Shown here in pieces: positions 35,774 to 46,186 of a stretch of DNA of 64,000 nucleotides. Numbering within the stretch: the first letter of the stretch is position 1; each line of letters starts with the position of its first letter. The notes under the pieces were generated by a model. The model did no database searches, had not been told where the DNA came from, and saw nothing but the letters and a program-made list of their open reading frames with translations. Position numbers and translations under genes: made by a program. Origin of the DNA: Macrophomina tecta (taxonomy: Eukaryota; Ascomycota; Dothideomycetes; Botryosphaeriales; Botryosphaeriaceae). The DNA lies in assembly GCA_024180945.1 (NCBI GenBank), contig JAKSGN010000007.1, positions 3,348,001 through 3,412,000 of the forward strand. Direction: 5' to 3'.

Positions 35774-38700
35774 TCATCTCTGAGGGGGCGTCAGTATCAA
35801 AGCGAATCATTCGGACGGGATCATGTACTCACCCTGTTCCTGCGGCCACCGGCTGCCGCCGTTTGCTGCTGTTGCACACCTTGTTGGCCCATTTGAGGAA
35901 CACCATAACCCATTGGCGGGTAGCCAAATGGTGCCTGAGGTGCAACCACTGGGGATCCTTGGAAGCCCATCATAGGGGCGGGCCCGGGTTGACCGAAACC
36001 AGGAGCCATACCGAGACCTGGCGCACCGCCAAGTGTGTTGTTGCGGAAAGCATCTCCAGGGCCACCAGTTGCCGCCGGGAAGCCGTTAATGCCGACCCCA
36101 CCAGGCATGCCACCCATACCGTTCATAGGCGGGTAGCCAAAAGCGGTGGGACCGCCACGTGACTGCTGTTGAGCAGCAGCCAGCATCGCCTGTTGATATT
36201 GCGCAGCAATAGCGAGGTTGGGGTTCGCCCCGAAACCTCCAAGACCGTTGGGAAGGAATGCCGGCTGGTCAAATCCTTGGCTATCCATGCTGGCAGTGCG
36301 TTGAAGATTCAGAGCAGGGTCGAATTGGGGCTGAGGCATCCCTGGAGGAAAGAACGGACGGCTCATTTGACTGTCAGGGGTACCTGCAGATTGCTGATGC
36401 GGTGCACCGTTCGGCATGTTGGCCTGCTTCGAGCCGGGACGCGAAGCGGGCGACATGTCCCGAACGTGGTTATCCCGGGCGTTCGGGCCACCGCTGCGAG
36501 TGGACAGACCAACTTCATCCATAAGTCGCTTATAACCCTGGGCAGGCTGCGCCTTGATGCGGAGCAAAACGTTGCGAACGTTCTGAACAACATCGGAGCG
36601 GATCTTCTCATCGAAGAACGGCGTAGTGAGCACTTTGAAGATGAGCGTCGCACCACAAGACTGGTCGCGCAAAATTGCCTCCAGTGTCTCGTCATTAGGC
36701 GAGAAGAAGAGAGCTTGCAGAACCGTGTCACGAGCCTCGGGCTCATTCCTCTGGTTGATGATCTTCAAAACCGTCAGATAAGCCACCTTGTGAGTGCAGA
36801 GGTGGACCAGATGGGGTACAAGACGAGGCGCCAGAACTGTGCGGCGGCGGGGGAAGGTGCAGGTATCCAGGAACCAGGTCAAAAGGAGGGCACCATTCGC
36901 GTTAGTGGCGAGATGGACGCTGTGAAGGGCGATGGCGGCGGCAATCATCCGCTGCTGGTCCTTGGTGGCGAAATGGCTCTCGAGACAAGCTCTCATAGCC
37001 CTTGCGCCAAATCTACCCTGAGCAAGGTCCCAAAGACGGCTGAGCATTACTTCGAAAATGAAGTTGTTAAGCGGGCACTGGTACCGCAGACAGCCTTGCA
37101 TAACATAGTTACCGAACTGATCAAGGAACAAAGCCATCGAGTAAGGGCGGAGGCTGTCGACAACCAGCTTCATGAGGACAGGAGTCCTAGCCACATCAAT
37201 AATCTTCTGTGCAGCCCAGGTGCCATTCTTGTGCACACCGATCTCAGCCATGTGGGGCGCGATTTCGGAGAGCATGGCCTCCTTCACGCTCTCAGAGCAG
37301 TACTCGAACAGTTTCTGAACAACGGTGTTACCCAAGTAGTCAGAAGAGAGTTCAGCAACTTCCGGGAGCATTGCCATGGCCACGTCCTCAATCTCGGATT
37401 GCGTGCAGGAATTGTTGTCAATCCTCTTGCGAATTTCGCGGAGCCTGGGAGCATCGTGGACCCTGTTGTGAGAGGGTTCTGGGATCGGCGGGACCTCAGA
37501 TTCATATTGGTCGTTCTCGAATGCATACGTAACGTTTGCGGCAATATTCAAAGCCTCTTCGTCGGTCGCGCCCAGCTCCTTTACGATCTGAACAATCTCG
37601 CCTTGCATCTCCTTGAGGTTGGGGGTAGTCAAGGGTGCTGAGCCAGCATCGGCGCGCACATCCTTGGCCTGGCGGTTGCCAACGTTACCAGCTGCTTGGG
37701 AAGAACCATCTCCCGCGGTCTTCGAGTTCGGATCAGGGCTAGGCGAAGGATAGAGACCGTTGTGACCCGGAGTAGCAGAAGCACTAGGAACCTTAGCGTA
37801 GCCGATGCGCACCGGGCCAGCACCTGGGAAGATCTCCTTGCCATTTAACTGCTGCTTTGCACGAACGGCGCTCTCGAGAGATTCGAAATTGACAAATCCG
37901 CAGTTCTTGTGCGTAAGAACGCGAGTCGATTCGATGGGGCCAAAGACGTTGAAAATAACATTCAGAGAAGACACAGTCGTGGAGGACGGGATGTTGCCGA
38001 GCCACAAAGCTCTCGTGGGGCCCTCGAGAGTGTTCTCGTCACCAGAGGTCTCTGGCATGGGCTTGCCATTCAGGTTGAGACTCTGAACCGCTTCTGTCAA
38101 TCCGCTATACTCGGCTTCCTCGCTCAATTGAAGATCTGCGGCGCTGATGCTACTGTCCAGTCTGGAAGCAGTGGGAAGGTAGTTGCGCAGCAGGCGAGTA
38201 GAGGGAGACTCAAGGACACCTGCAGTGCGAGCTCGAGGGCGACTCGCACTAGCAAAGTTTGCAAATGCCTGCACTTCAAGGTTATGCTGGCGGACAGCCT
38301 CGTGGATGTTTGCGTACGCGGCAGCGCTAGCCTCAGCTGTGGGCGTCAAAGTTCCGCTGTATTGGCCATAGGGACCCATGTGCTCCATTTCTTCCTCCTC
38401 TTCATCAGCATACTTTTCCTTGGCATTAACCGAGTAAGATCTGAAACGATTGGCGGCGTTCTGCTTGTTCATAGCAGCCAGGTTTGCAATCATGTTGGGC
38501 TGAAGGGCCCTCTGGTTCTCCAGCATAATCTCGATATCCGAGGGAGCCAGGGTGGCGCGGGACTGTTGCGGAGTGTCGACAAGACCAAGGTAGTCTAGTG
38601 TCTTGACATCATTATCGGCGAGCGACTGACTGGAGAAATGGGATTGTGCGGGGGAAGAAGGACCTTCGGAGGAGCGAATGCTCGCGAGGGTGTTACCGCG

Positions 38701-39495
38701 CTCACGACCACTTGCCCAGTTCGAGGAGAACACTGACGAACCGAATGGATTCGCGTTCGAAAGATAGCCGGGGCGCTGTGGCATTGACCCAGCCCTCATA
38801 CGCGAAAGCATGGCGGAGGACTTGGTGGTAGTGGAACCGCTCGAGCCAAACCCCCCCAGATCAGTGGGCGTGTGGGAACCCGGCTTGAAAGGACTGGTCG
38901 ACGGAGTCGGGCGGGAAGTCTGCGGTAGAAGAGATGCCTGAGGCTTCAGACCGTTCAAAACACCGGCAGTCGAAAACCTAGAGGGCAGAGTTCCAGCCCT
39001 GGTCCTCCGGGTCGACGATGTCTGCTGTGCAGCCTGCTCCATACCAGTGGCTGCGTTGAAGTCGGGGAAGCTCTCGCCGTTGGGGGACTCGGGGATTGTC
39101 TCGCGCAGAGGAGTAGAATTTCCACTCGTGGGAGGGCCCCAGACCTGGGGATTGAGTCCCTCTTGCGCCTGGATCTCTCTAGCCCTAAACGGTGAAACTC
39201 GGTCAGACCTTGTTGGACTACTAACGAGGGGTTAGACATACCGCTTGGAAAACAGCCTGCCCCCGTATTCATGCGACGGAGAACCAGCACCCATGCGGGC
39301 GGTTGCGGCGGCATTTCCGATCGAGGCCATGCTGCTTCCGTTGCCGAGGGGGTACCTCACATTATTGCCCGATGTGGGCGGCTCGATGGGCGAGGTGGCG
39401 GCGGTGGAGGAGCCGGAGCGGGGCTGGTTCGGGGTGAGCTGAGGCAGGTAGTTCAGGTTGATGTGGTGCTCGGGTCTCGAGGCGGGAGGAGCCAT
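35774..39495 (-). CDS. RRM and Pumilio-repeat RNA-binding protein (Jsn1/Puf1 type)
   Basis: Three coding exons (39495-39242, 39184-35833, 35779-35774) give about 1203 residues. The first exon ends GGRLFSKR and joins to AREIQAQEGLNPQVWGPPTSG, TPLRETIPESP, the conserved opening of fungal Jsn1-like proteins. An RRM lies near 470-550 (TRALWLGNIPSSTTV, GFVNFESLESAVRAKQQLNG). Pumilio repeats span about 670-980 (SSDYLGNTVVQKLFEYCSE, VHKNGTWAAQKIIDVA, LDQFGNYVMQGCLRY, QGRFGARAMRACLE, CTHKVAYLTVLKII). Ser/Thr-rich and Gly/Pro/Gln-rich disordered regions flank them. In yeast Jsn1/Puf1 binds mRNAs for membrane-associated proteins and acts at mitochondria. The last exon would be only two codons (Arg, stop) after a 53-bp intron; if that intron is retained the protein ends three residues later. 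The start at 39495 is the upstream-most plausible ATG. Confidence 0.92.
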
Positions 39496-40996
39496 TACGA
39501 ATTAGAGGTGAATCCTGTATGGCCCTTGAGAATTTTCTAAGCTTCCAAAGGACGAGGTCGGGCGCGCTCAATTACCAAAACCAGGGCTGAGGCGGAAAAT
39601 AGTCTTGGTGCCGGCCAAAGGAATGTAGCGGCGAGCGGGATCGCCGTGATGAGCCGAGTCGAAGGACAGTGCTGGGGGCTGGCGCTCGACGGTTGCTGTC
39701 TCGCGACCACTGTACAAATCGCGCCCTGAGCTCGCAGGCCTGCTGACGGAGGGAGCAGCGGTGTCGGGGCCACAGAGCAGCGAGGAGCGGCTGTGGGTGA
39801 GGAGGGTCGCGGGTCGGAGGTCGATGGCGTCGCGACGGGGGCAATTAGGGTGGCCAGCGGCAGGGTCGGGGGCCGACGTCAAGGGGAAGCTCTGGTGGCA
39901 CCGGGTAGAAGCTCACACTTGGGGGCTCAGCAGCGTGCGGGCGAGGGCACGGCAGCGCGATCAAGGAGCGGCGGGCGGCGGTGCAGCGAGCGCGACGGCG
40001 GACAGCAGCGTGCGGGCGGGCGCTCGAGCTGGGCGGCGTGCGGCTCGGGGTCGAGGAAGACGCGGATTATACACAGACGCGGCCGTTGGAATAGACAGGC
40101 CGGGCTGGACCTGGAGAAGGGAGGTACGAATTACGACAGGGCTGATTAAAATGACGGCCGCAACGCTCGGGACGAAAGGGGACGGGCGAGGAGAGGTGGG
40201 CGGGTGTGAGGGATGGCGGGTTGTGGGAGGTGGTGGTGGGGATGGATGGAAGACGAGCGAGCGAGTAGCGCAGCGCAGCGCGGCGGCCGGTGCCCTGTGC
40301 CTGAAGATGATCAGAAGGCAGAGAAACAGCGCGCACAGGTCAAGCAAGAGGCGTCGTGGCTTCAGCGAAGCACAAAAGCCAGCTCACTGGCCGCCGGCGG
40401 GCGCCAGCCCATCCTGAAACACCTAATGGCGCGTCCCGAGGGGGTGCACTGCTTCCTGCTCTGCCTCGCGAGGGATTGCCCTGCATTGACTGCGCGAGCG
40501 TCCTGCCCGCGTGAACCTCGCCCAGCAATGCTGCTGCGCGGCGAGGCCGCACCCAGCGCCCGCCCGCGACAACCCCGCGGCGCAGGCGCCAGACCTTCTC
40601 CAGGCCGACCGGGCCACCGAGTGTGCCTCGAGTGCGTCCGGGCTCGCCCAGATGTCGCTGATCCAGAGCCCGGGCGTGAGCAATGGGCGGCGCCGTTGCT
40701 TCGGCGTCAAGCCTGGGGCCCGCCCGCAGGCGAATCACACCCGCCTGCCTGCGCTGTTTGATGTTTCAACGAGCCGGGGGCGCGTTTCGCCTTTCACCCC
40801 CATCACCTCCCACTCCACTCCTTCCTCGTCTGGCGACTCAGCGGCCGAGGCCTGCCATTCCCGCCCACCACCGCCGCCCGCCTGCATGACATGCGGCTGC
40901 GGAACCCGTCCTGTGATTCCGTTCTAGCCGCCGTTGCCTGCCGCCTCTGCATAACTTCTCCTACGTCACCCGCTGCCTCCCTCTCCATCTCGAGCC
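39496..40996. other. Upstream region between divergent Pumilio and Vps72 genes
   Basis: About 1.5 kb, GC-rich, with many overlapping open frames on both strands that reflect composition. Must hold both promoters. No gene supported. Confidence 0.5.
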
Positions 40997-43099
40997 ATGT
41001 CTCAGGACCCCGACCCCAGCCTGCGGCGTCCGTCGCCTGGAGCCGCCCTCGACAATGCCAGTAGCTCCTCCGATGCCGAGCCTGCCATGGTCGTCGCCCG
41101 CGCCCGCCGCTCCAACGCCGGCAATTGGATGCGAAAGCTGCTGGAGCAGGAGGAGCGCCCCGACGAGCAGCAGGACGCGCACGACTTCTACAGCAATGAG
41201 CACTGGGCCGAAGACGCCGACGACGACGACTTTGGCGGCGATGCCGCCGTTGCCCCCGACGATATCGCGCTGGAGTCTTCGGGAGACGAGGACGAGGACG
41301 AGGGCGAGCAGGACGACGAAGATGCCGGCGAGAAGGTCATCCGCAAAGAAGAGCGCCAGCAGAAGCTCCTGCAGAAACGCAAGCGACGCGACCCCTTCGC
41401 CCAGGCCGCGCTCCACCGCAAGAAAGCAAAGACGACAGAACAGTCGACTCCCCAGTCCTCCATGCCGCCGCCTCCTCGCCCCAAGAAGAAGTCCGAACGC
41501 GTGTCCTGGCTCCCTGAGGCCACAAAGGGGCCTGTTCGATCCTCGTCGCGACGCCTCACGGTTCAGAACAAGCAGAATCTCACACAAGGTCTGGAGGAGA
41601 AGGAGCGCCATCGCCTGCACGTCCTCGAGATAATGAAGAAGGCAGAGAAGCGGAAAGAGAAAGACCAGCCGAAGCCGATGACACAAGAGGAGCGCTTGGC
41701 TGAGGCTGCCCGGGTCGAAAAGAGAAACAACAAGACGCTGAGCCGTTGGGAGGAGTCGGAGAGGCAAAAGGCCGAAGAGAACAGAGCTCGTCTGGAAGCT
41801 CTCAAAAACCGTAAACTGGACGGTCCTTTCGTCCGCTACTACAGTGGTCCCTCTCTCTGGGTCAACGATAAGCTTAAGCGCGTTGGTAAGGACAACTGTA
41901 AAATTGAGGAGCTGGATGACGAGTCTTCCGCCTCCGTTCCCGCGCTCACTGAGCCTGAAAACCCCGTTGCTACGCAAAACGGCCAGCAGGAAAACAATGT
42001 GCAACAGCCAGCGTCGACTGTCAAGCCCGGAGAAGCTTCAAGCAGCTCAGGCCAGGTGACTACCGTGGAAACGACCGCTGCAGGCATAGAGCAAAGTCAA
42101 AGCTTACCTGACCATCCACAAACTTCTCTGTCGCAGCCGGAGCAGCCGAAACTTTCTCAACCGGAGTCCTCACAAGCGAAGCCGTCAGAAACGCAGCAAT
42201 CTCAATCACAGCAAGCTCCATCACAATTGCCCAATGTCCAGCCAACGCAGGCCCAGCCTTCTGAGCCCCACCTTTCTCAAACAGCTTCGTCTGAAACCCA
42301 GCCATCCATTGCCGTTGTGTCGTCCGCCGAGCTGCCATCCGGGCAGGGACATAACATCATGTTTGCTCCGCCACAATCGGCCGGTGGTTTTCTTGACGGC
42401 ATTTTTGACTGGGCATCCATGGACTCCAATCAGGCAAAAGGCAGCCCAGCCCAGCCGCCTTTGTCTTCCCATTCAAACTTGCCATCGGCCACGGTGCCCA
42501 ATGAGTCAGCCAAAGAGAGCAATCCAGCACAAGAGCCTATCAAAGCTTCCGGCGAGCCAAGTCCGTCTCAACAAGCGCAACCTGCGCCCCCCGCCACACC
42601 ACCACCAAGAGTTGTTTTGCGTGCTGTGCGTAATCTGATCACCCTTCAAAATTTCGACTCACTTCGCCCTCGTGACAAAGATGCCCTTTCCCGCGCTCTC
42701 TTCAGATGGCCGGCCGGTATGCCGATTGCCCTTCCTACCCGTCCCCCGCCTGGGCGTGGCGCGCGCAATGCTCATTTGCCACACCGCGAACTCTGCTGCA
42801 TCACTGCGCAGCCCGCGCGTTACCGGGACCCTCTCACCGGCTTGCCGTATGCAGACGCATTTGCTTTCAGGAGTATTCGCAGGTTTGTGAGTGGGCTGGG
42901 GGGAGGCATGGGAACGGCAAGATGGAGCAATCTATTGGGTTGCTTTGTGGGTCCTAAGTCTGAGGGTAGGTTCGCAGTTGCTAAGGGGGTCCCAGAGAGA
43001 TTCCTGGGCAAGAAGAAAGAGGTGGAACCGGCACCATCAGATTTGATTACCCAAGAAGAGCAGCCGAAAGACCAAGATGTGAAGATGGAAGGAGCTTGA
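40997..43099 (+). CDS. Vps72/YL1 family subunit of the SWR1 chromatin remodeller (Swc2)
   Basis: A single frame of 700 residues with ATG at 40997. The N-terminal YL1 domain is clear: ARARRSNAGNWMRKLLEQE, DDDFGGD, then a strongly acidic stretch (about 85-115) and basic blocks (RKRRDPFAQAALHRKKAK, RRLTVQNKQ). A long charged coiled-coil region follows to about 275, then FVRYYSGPSLWVNDKLKRVG. Residues about 320-530 are Gln/Ser/Pro-rich with repeated SQ/QP units. The C-terminal YL1_C domain reads ARYRDPLTGLPYADAFAFRSIRR near 615. Swc2 is the subunit that recognises H2A.Z-H2B and lets SWR1 deposit H2A.Z in nucleosomes. The acidic N-terminal segment is the histone-binding part in characterised orthologues. 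The protein has a long low-complexity middle and no intron. Confidence 0.94.
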   Translation: MSQDPDPSLRRPSPGAALDNASSSSDAEPAMVVARARRSNAGNWMRKLLEQEERPDEQQDAHDFYSNEHWAEDADDDDFGGDAAVAPDDIALESSGDEDEDEGEQDDEDAGEKVIRKEERQQKLLQKRKRRDPFAQAALHRKKAKTTEQSTPQSSMPPPPRPKKKSERVSWLPEATKGPVRSSSRRLTVQNKQNLTQGLEEKERHRLHVLEIMKKAEKRKEKDQPKPMTQEERLAEAARVEKRNNKTLSRWEESERQKAEENRARLEALKNRKLDGPFVRYYSGPSLWVNDKLKRVGKDNCKIEELDDESSASVPALTEPENPVATQNGQQENNVQQPASTVKPGEASSSSGQVTTVETTAAGIEQSQSLPDHPQTSLSQPEQPKLSQPESSQAKPSETQQSQSQQAPSQLPNVQPTQAQPSEPHLSQTASSETQPSIAVVSSAELPSGQGHNIMFAPPQSAGGFLDGIFDWASMDSNQAKGSPAQPPLSSHSNLPSATVPNESAKESNPAQEPIKASGEPSPSQQAQPAPPATPPPRVVLRAVRNLITLQNFDSLRPRDKDALSRALFRWPAGMPIALPTRPPPGRGARNAHLPHRELCCITAQPARYRDPLTGLPYADAFAFRSIRRFVSGLGGGMGTARWSNLLGCFVGPKSEGRFAVAKGVPERFLGKKKEVEPAPSDLITQEEQPKDQDVKMEGA

Positions 43100-43292
43100 T
43101 ATGGAAGACGCACCACAGTAGAAAGATAAGAACGTGTGGCCGCTGGAAGTTTTGCACGATTTTACATAATTATGATACCCTGTATGAGCATATTGATTTC
43201 CAAATAGCTCGGCCCTTTCACGAGTGTCTTGGAATACTTGAGTTCCGAGGTCGATGTTACAACCTAAATTGGACGAAGTCTGTATGGTCTAT

Positions 43293-44987
43293 CTACAACG
43301 GTACGTCCTTTGCATTTTCTTTCCAAAATGCGCACCGAGTCTTCAACATTGTAATATCTGTTTGCTCAAATGAATCAGACTTCACGACCCACTCCTTTCC
43401 TGTCGTAAGCTCCGGCACTGCCGCCTCTGAGCTTTCTGTCAATTTATGAGCATTCGGATCCCCCGTCTGGAAGTAACTAGCCATCGCACCGGCCAACCCT
43501 TCATATATCAGAGGCTGCGTCTTCTGAACGGCATTCACTTGGTTCCACTGTGAGACGTCATAGTTAGCCCGTCAGCATGTCGGGGCGGCGAAAGATGGGG
43601 AAGGACGTACAAACTGTGTATCACTCCCATGTTTGGCCGGGCTGATCGTATACTCGCCCAGATACCCCTTTCCCTCGCCCGCCGCCTCTGCAAACCACAG
43701 GCCCGGACACGCCAACACCGAATCGCGAAACACCATACCTGCCCTCACCGTCGTGGTGTTCCAGCTCGCCTCCTCGGCCTCCCCAGCCGCCGGATACAGC
43801 GCCTTCACTCCTTCGATCTGCGCATCTGAGAAACCCGGCAGATACCCTCTCACCCACCCGTCAAAGCCCGCCTCGGAGCTGTTAAACCCGTTCGACCCAC
43901 TCACCTGGCCCAGCCCGCCGGGCACGAAATTCTCGCCCTCATGCGTATTAAACATCGCCCACGCCACGTCGGCATTCAGCCGCTGCACCTCCGACAACGG
44001 CGTCCGAATGAACTCGCCATCGACCACCGGCCCCCAATTGAACGAGGAGGTCGTGTACTGCTTCAGCGCGCTGATGGCCAAGCTCGCGGTGCGGATGTCT
44101 TGCACGTCCGCGCCCTTCAGGCACGCCAGCGTGTCCGCGCCCGCCGTCGCGTTCGCGCACCCGACCCGCTCGACCAACTCGGCGTACAGCGCCTCGGCCT
44201 CGGGCGCGTCGAAGGCGTACGTCTTGGGCCAGAACGGCGAGCCGGGCAGGGCGGCGGCGAACAGCCGCTCGCCCGCCCCGCCCCGCGCCATCGCCTGCGC
44301 GATCACCGACCCGCCGCCCGCCGACTGCCCCTGGATGGCCACGCGCGCGGGGTCGCCGCCGAAGGCCGCAATGTGGGCCCGCACCCAGCGCAGCGCAGCG
44401 TCCTGGTCGAGGAGGCCGACGTTGAGGTCCGCCGTCTCGGACTCGGCGACGGCGCGGCCCGGCAGGAAGCCGAAGGCGTTGGTGCGGTAGTTGGGGTAGA
44501 CGACGAGGAAGTCGTTGGCGTCGGAGGAGGCGTTGAGGACGGGGTACATGGAGGGCGGGATGGAGAAGGAGGCGCTGCCTTGGATGAAGCCGCCGCCGTA
44601 GAAGACGACGAGGACGGGGCGGAGCGGCGAGGGGGCACTCCAGGGGCGGGAGTAGAGGCCGAGGTAGAGGCAGTCTTCGGAGCCGTTGACGGTGCGTTGC
44701 GGGCACATGTCGAAGGCGGCGTCGGTGTTGTAGATGGTGTTGTTGGCGAGCGGGAGAGGGGGCTGGGGTGCGCGGAAGCGGTTCAGGCCAGAGGTCGGGG
44801 CGCCGAAGGGGATTTTGCGGAAGTAGGTTATGTTGTAGGTGGAGTCGTAGCGGCCGCGGAAGGTGCCATAGTCGAGCGAGACGATGGGGTCGGACTGGGC
44901 GGATGTGGTGTTGAGGAGGATGGAGAGGAGCAGGAGGAGGCTGAGGCGCAGCAGCGAGGTGCTGCTGCTCCTGGTCGGGTCAGCCAT
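43293..44987 (-). CDS. Secreted type-B carboxylesterase/lipase
   Basis: Two exons (44987-43611 and 43547-43293) give 543 residues. Residues 1-31 are a signal peptide with a long Leu core ending near SAQ. The alpha/beta-hydrolase core shows YGGGFIQGS (oxyanion region, Tyr in place of the usual His), EDCLYLGLYSRP, the nucleophile elbow GQSAGGG with Ser222, and the catalytic His in DPNAHK near 493, in the second exon. NWGPVVDGEFI and several N-glycosylation sites are also visible. The family hydrolyses carboxylic esters; in fungi many are extracellular esterases or lipases. The 63-bp intron separates serine from histidine, so its retention would remove the catalytic His. The gene is very GC-rich and yields long antisense frames that are not genes. 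Divergent from the alpha-galactosidase. Confidence 0.93.
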
Positions 44988-46186
44988 GGTGTTGCGGCGG
45001 CGAAAGCTTCGATCGTGCGTGCCTGACGCCTAGCCCGCATGTCTGGATAGCTAACTTTATGTCTTGCAGACAGGCGCTCTGCTCGGGAGATCTACGCGTC
45101 GATGTTTTGCGGGGTAGATTGCCGTCGTGGTTTTTTCCGCCTATTGCGCAGTGCCGCGGCCGGGGGCGCAGAGGTTTAGGCTATGATGGCAGCTCCCGTT
45201 CGGCCACGATCATATCGAAGCCGTCGTGCGGGCTTCGTGATATTGCCAAGCCTTCCTGAAGTGGACTGGCCCTGGGACCGGGTGTTCGGGTTGCACCTCG
45301 TAGGGCTTCAGTCGGCCTCGAAGCGGTCGCGTACTCCGGGCTGGTGACGGTGGCTTCCGGCACCCTGAATCATTACTGACATTTCGGTGGGAAAAAGAGC
45401 TGGAAGTACCGGCTTGGCTGTTTGGAAGCGAGGTGGTGGCTTTGGAGAGCCTGAGTCGGTGAGCGAGGTCGGTTCATGTTTGCGCCGGGGAGACAGCCGT
45501 GACCTGGGACTCACGTGGGCTGAGCGTGGTGGTGGCGCCGGACCGTCGTGCTTAAAGGTATGAGTATGCCCACGCCATGTCTCCGCAGCTCGTCGACGGT
45601 CCTTCAGTGCTCTCCCTCAGCGACGACAAGGCCTGCACGGTTGAAACGTGCTGGCGTCCCGGGCGCTGCGCCCGGCTAGCCTCTGGGCACCTCAACGGCG
45701 GCGGACCCGGTCTTGGACCCATGCCGCCCTTGGACCTTCCGCCGCTCGCTCCGCGGCCCAGCAGCCTGATTGCTCCCCGATTTCACGATTCCAGAGGGCT
45801 AGGACGCAGCGTGAGGCCATGGCTCCATGGGGAAGGTGCCGTCGTACTCGGCTGAAATTGCTGGCTCGGTCGTCTTGCCCCCCGCAATCTCCCCGCATGG
45901 CCCGGGGTGCGAGAGGCGATCACCACCGGGTGCCGTGTCCTTAGGCCTATATCCTCGCGCGCATTTCGCCCGACCAGGCCACACCGGCGTGGTCGCGTCC
46001 TGCGGCTCCAAACAATGCCCGCTGCTCCCACCGGAACCCTGCCCGAAGCGGGATCGCTGGGCCGGACTACATCATGGAAGATGGAAAGCGGAGCAGCCCC
46101 ACCATCGTCTTGTACAGATGTATATAAGGTGGCAGCGTTATTGCGTGCCTGAATGGAGAGACACCATCCCCTTGTCCAAAGCAGCC
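44988..46186. other. Shared upstream region of two secreted hydrolases
   Basis: About 1.2 kb between divergent start codons of the esterase and the alpha-galactosidase. It includes a TATA element at 46121-46129. Frames here are compositional and I do not support a gene. Confidence 0.5.
46121..46129 (+). promoter_or_regulatory. TATA box of the alpha-galactosidase gene
   Basis: TATATAAGG lies 66 bp before the ATG at 46187, a normal spacing for a fungal core promoter with a short leader. Confidence 0.6.

Noticed and set aside
36169..37641. 490-codon frame on the + strand
   Set aside because: It is exactly antisense to the Pumilio repeats of a well-supported gene, with no family features; long antisense frames follow from codon bias.
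43941..45026. 361-codon + frame rich in Gly, Val and Arg
   Set aside because: Antisense to the GC-rich esterase gene, with composition typical of a shadow frame.
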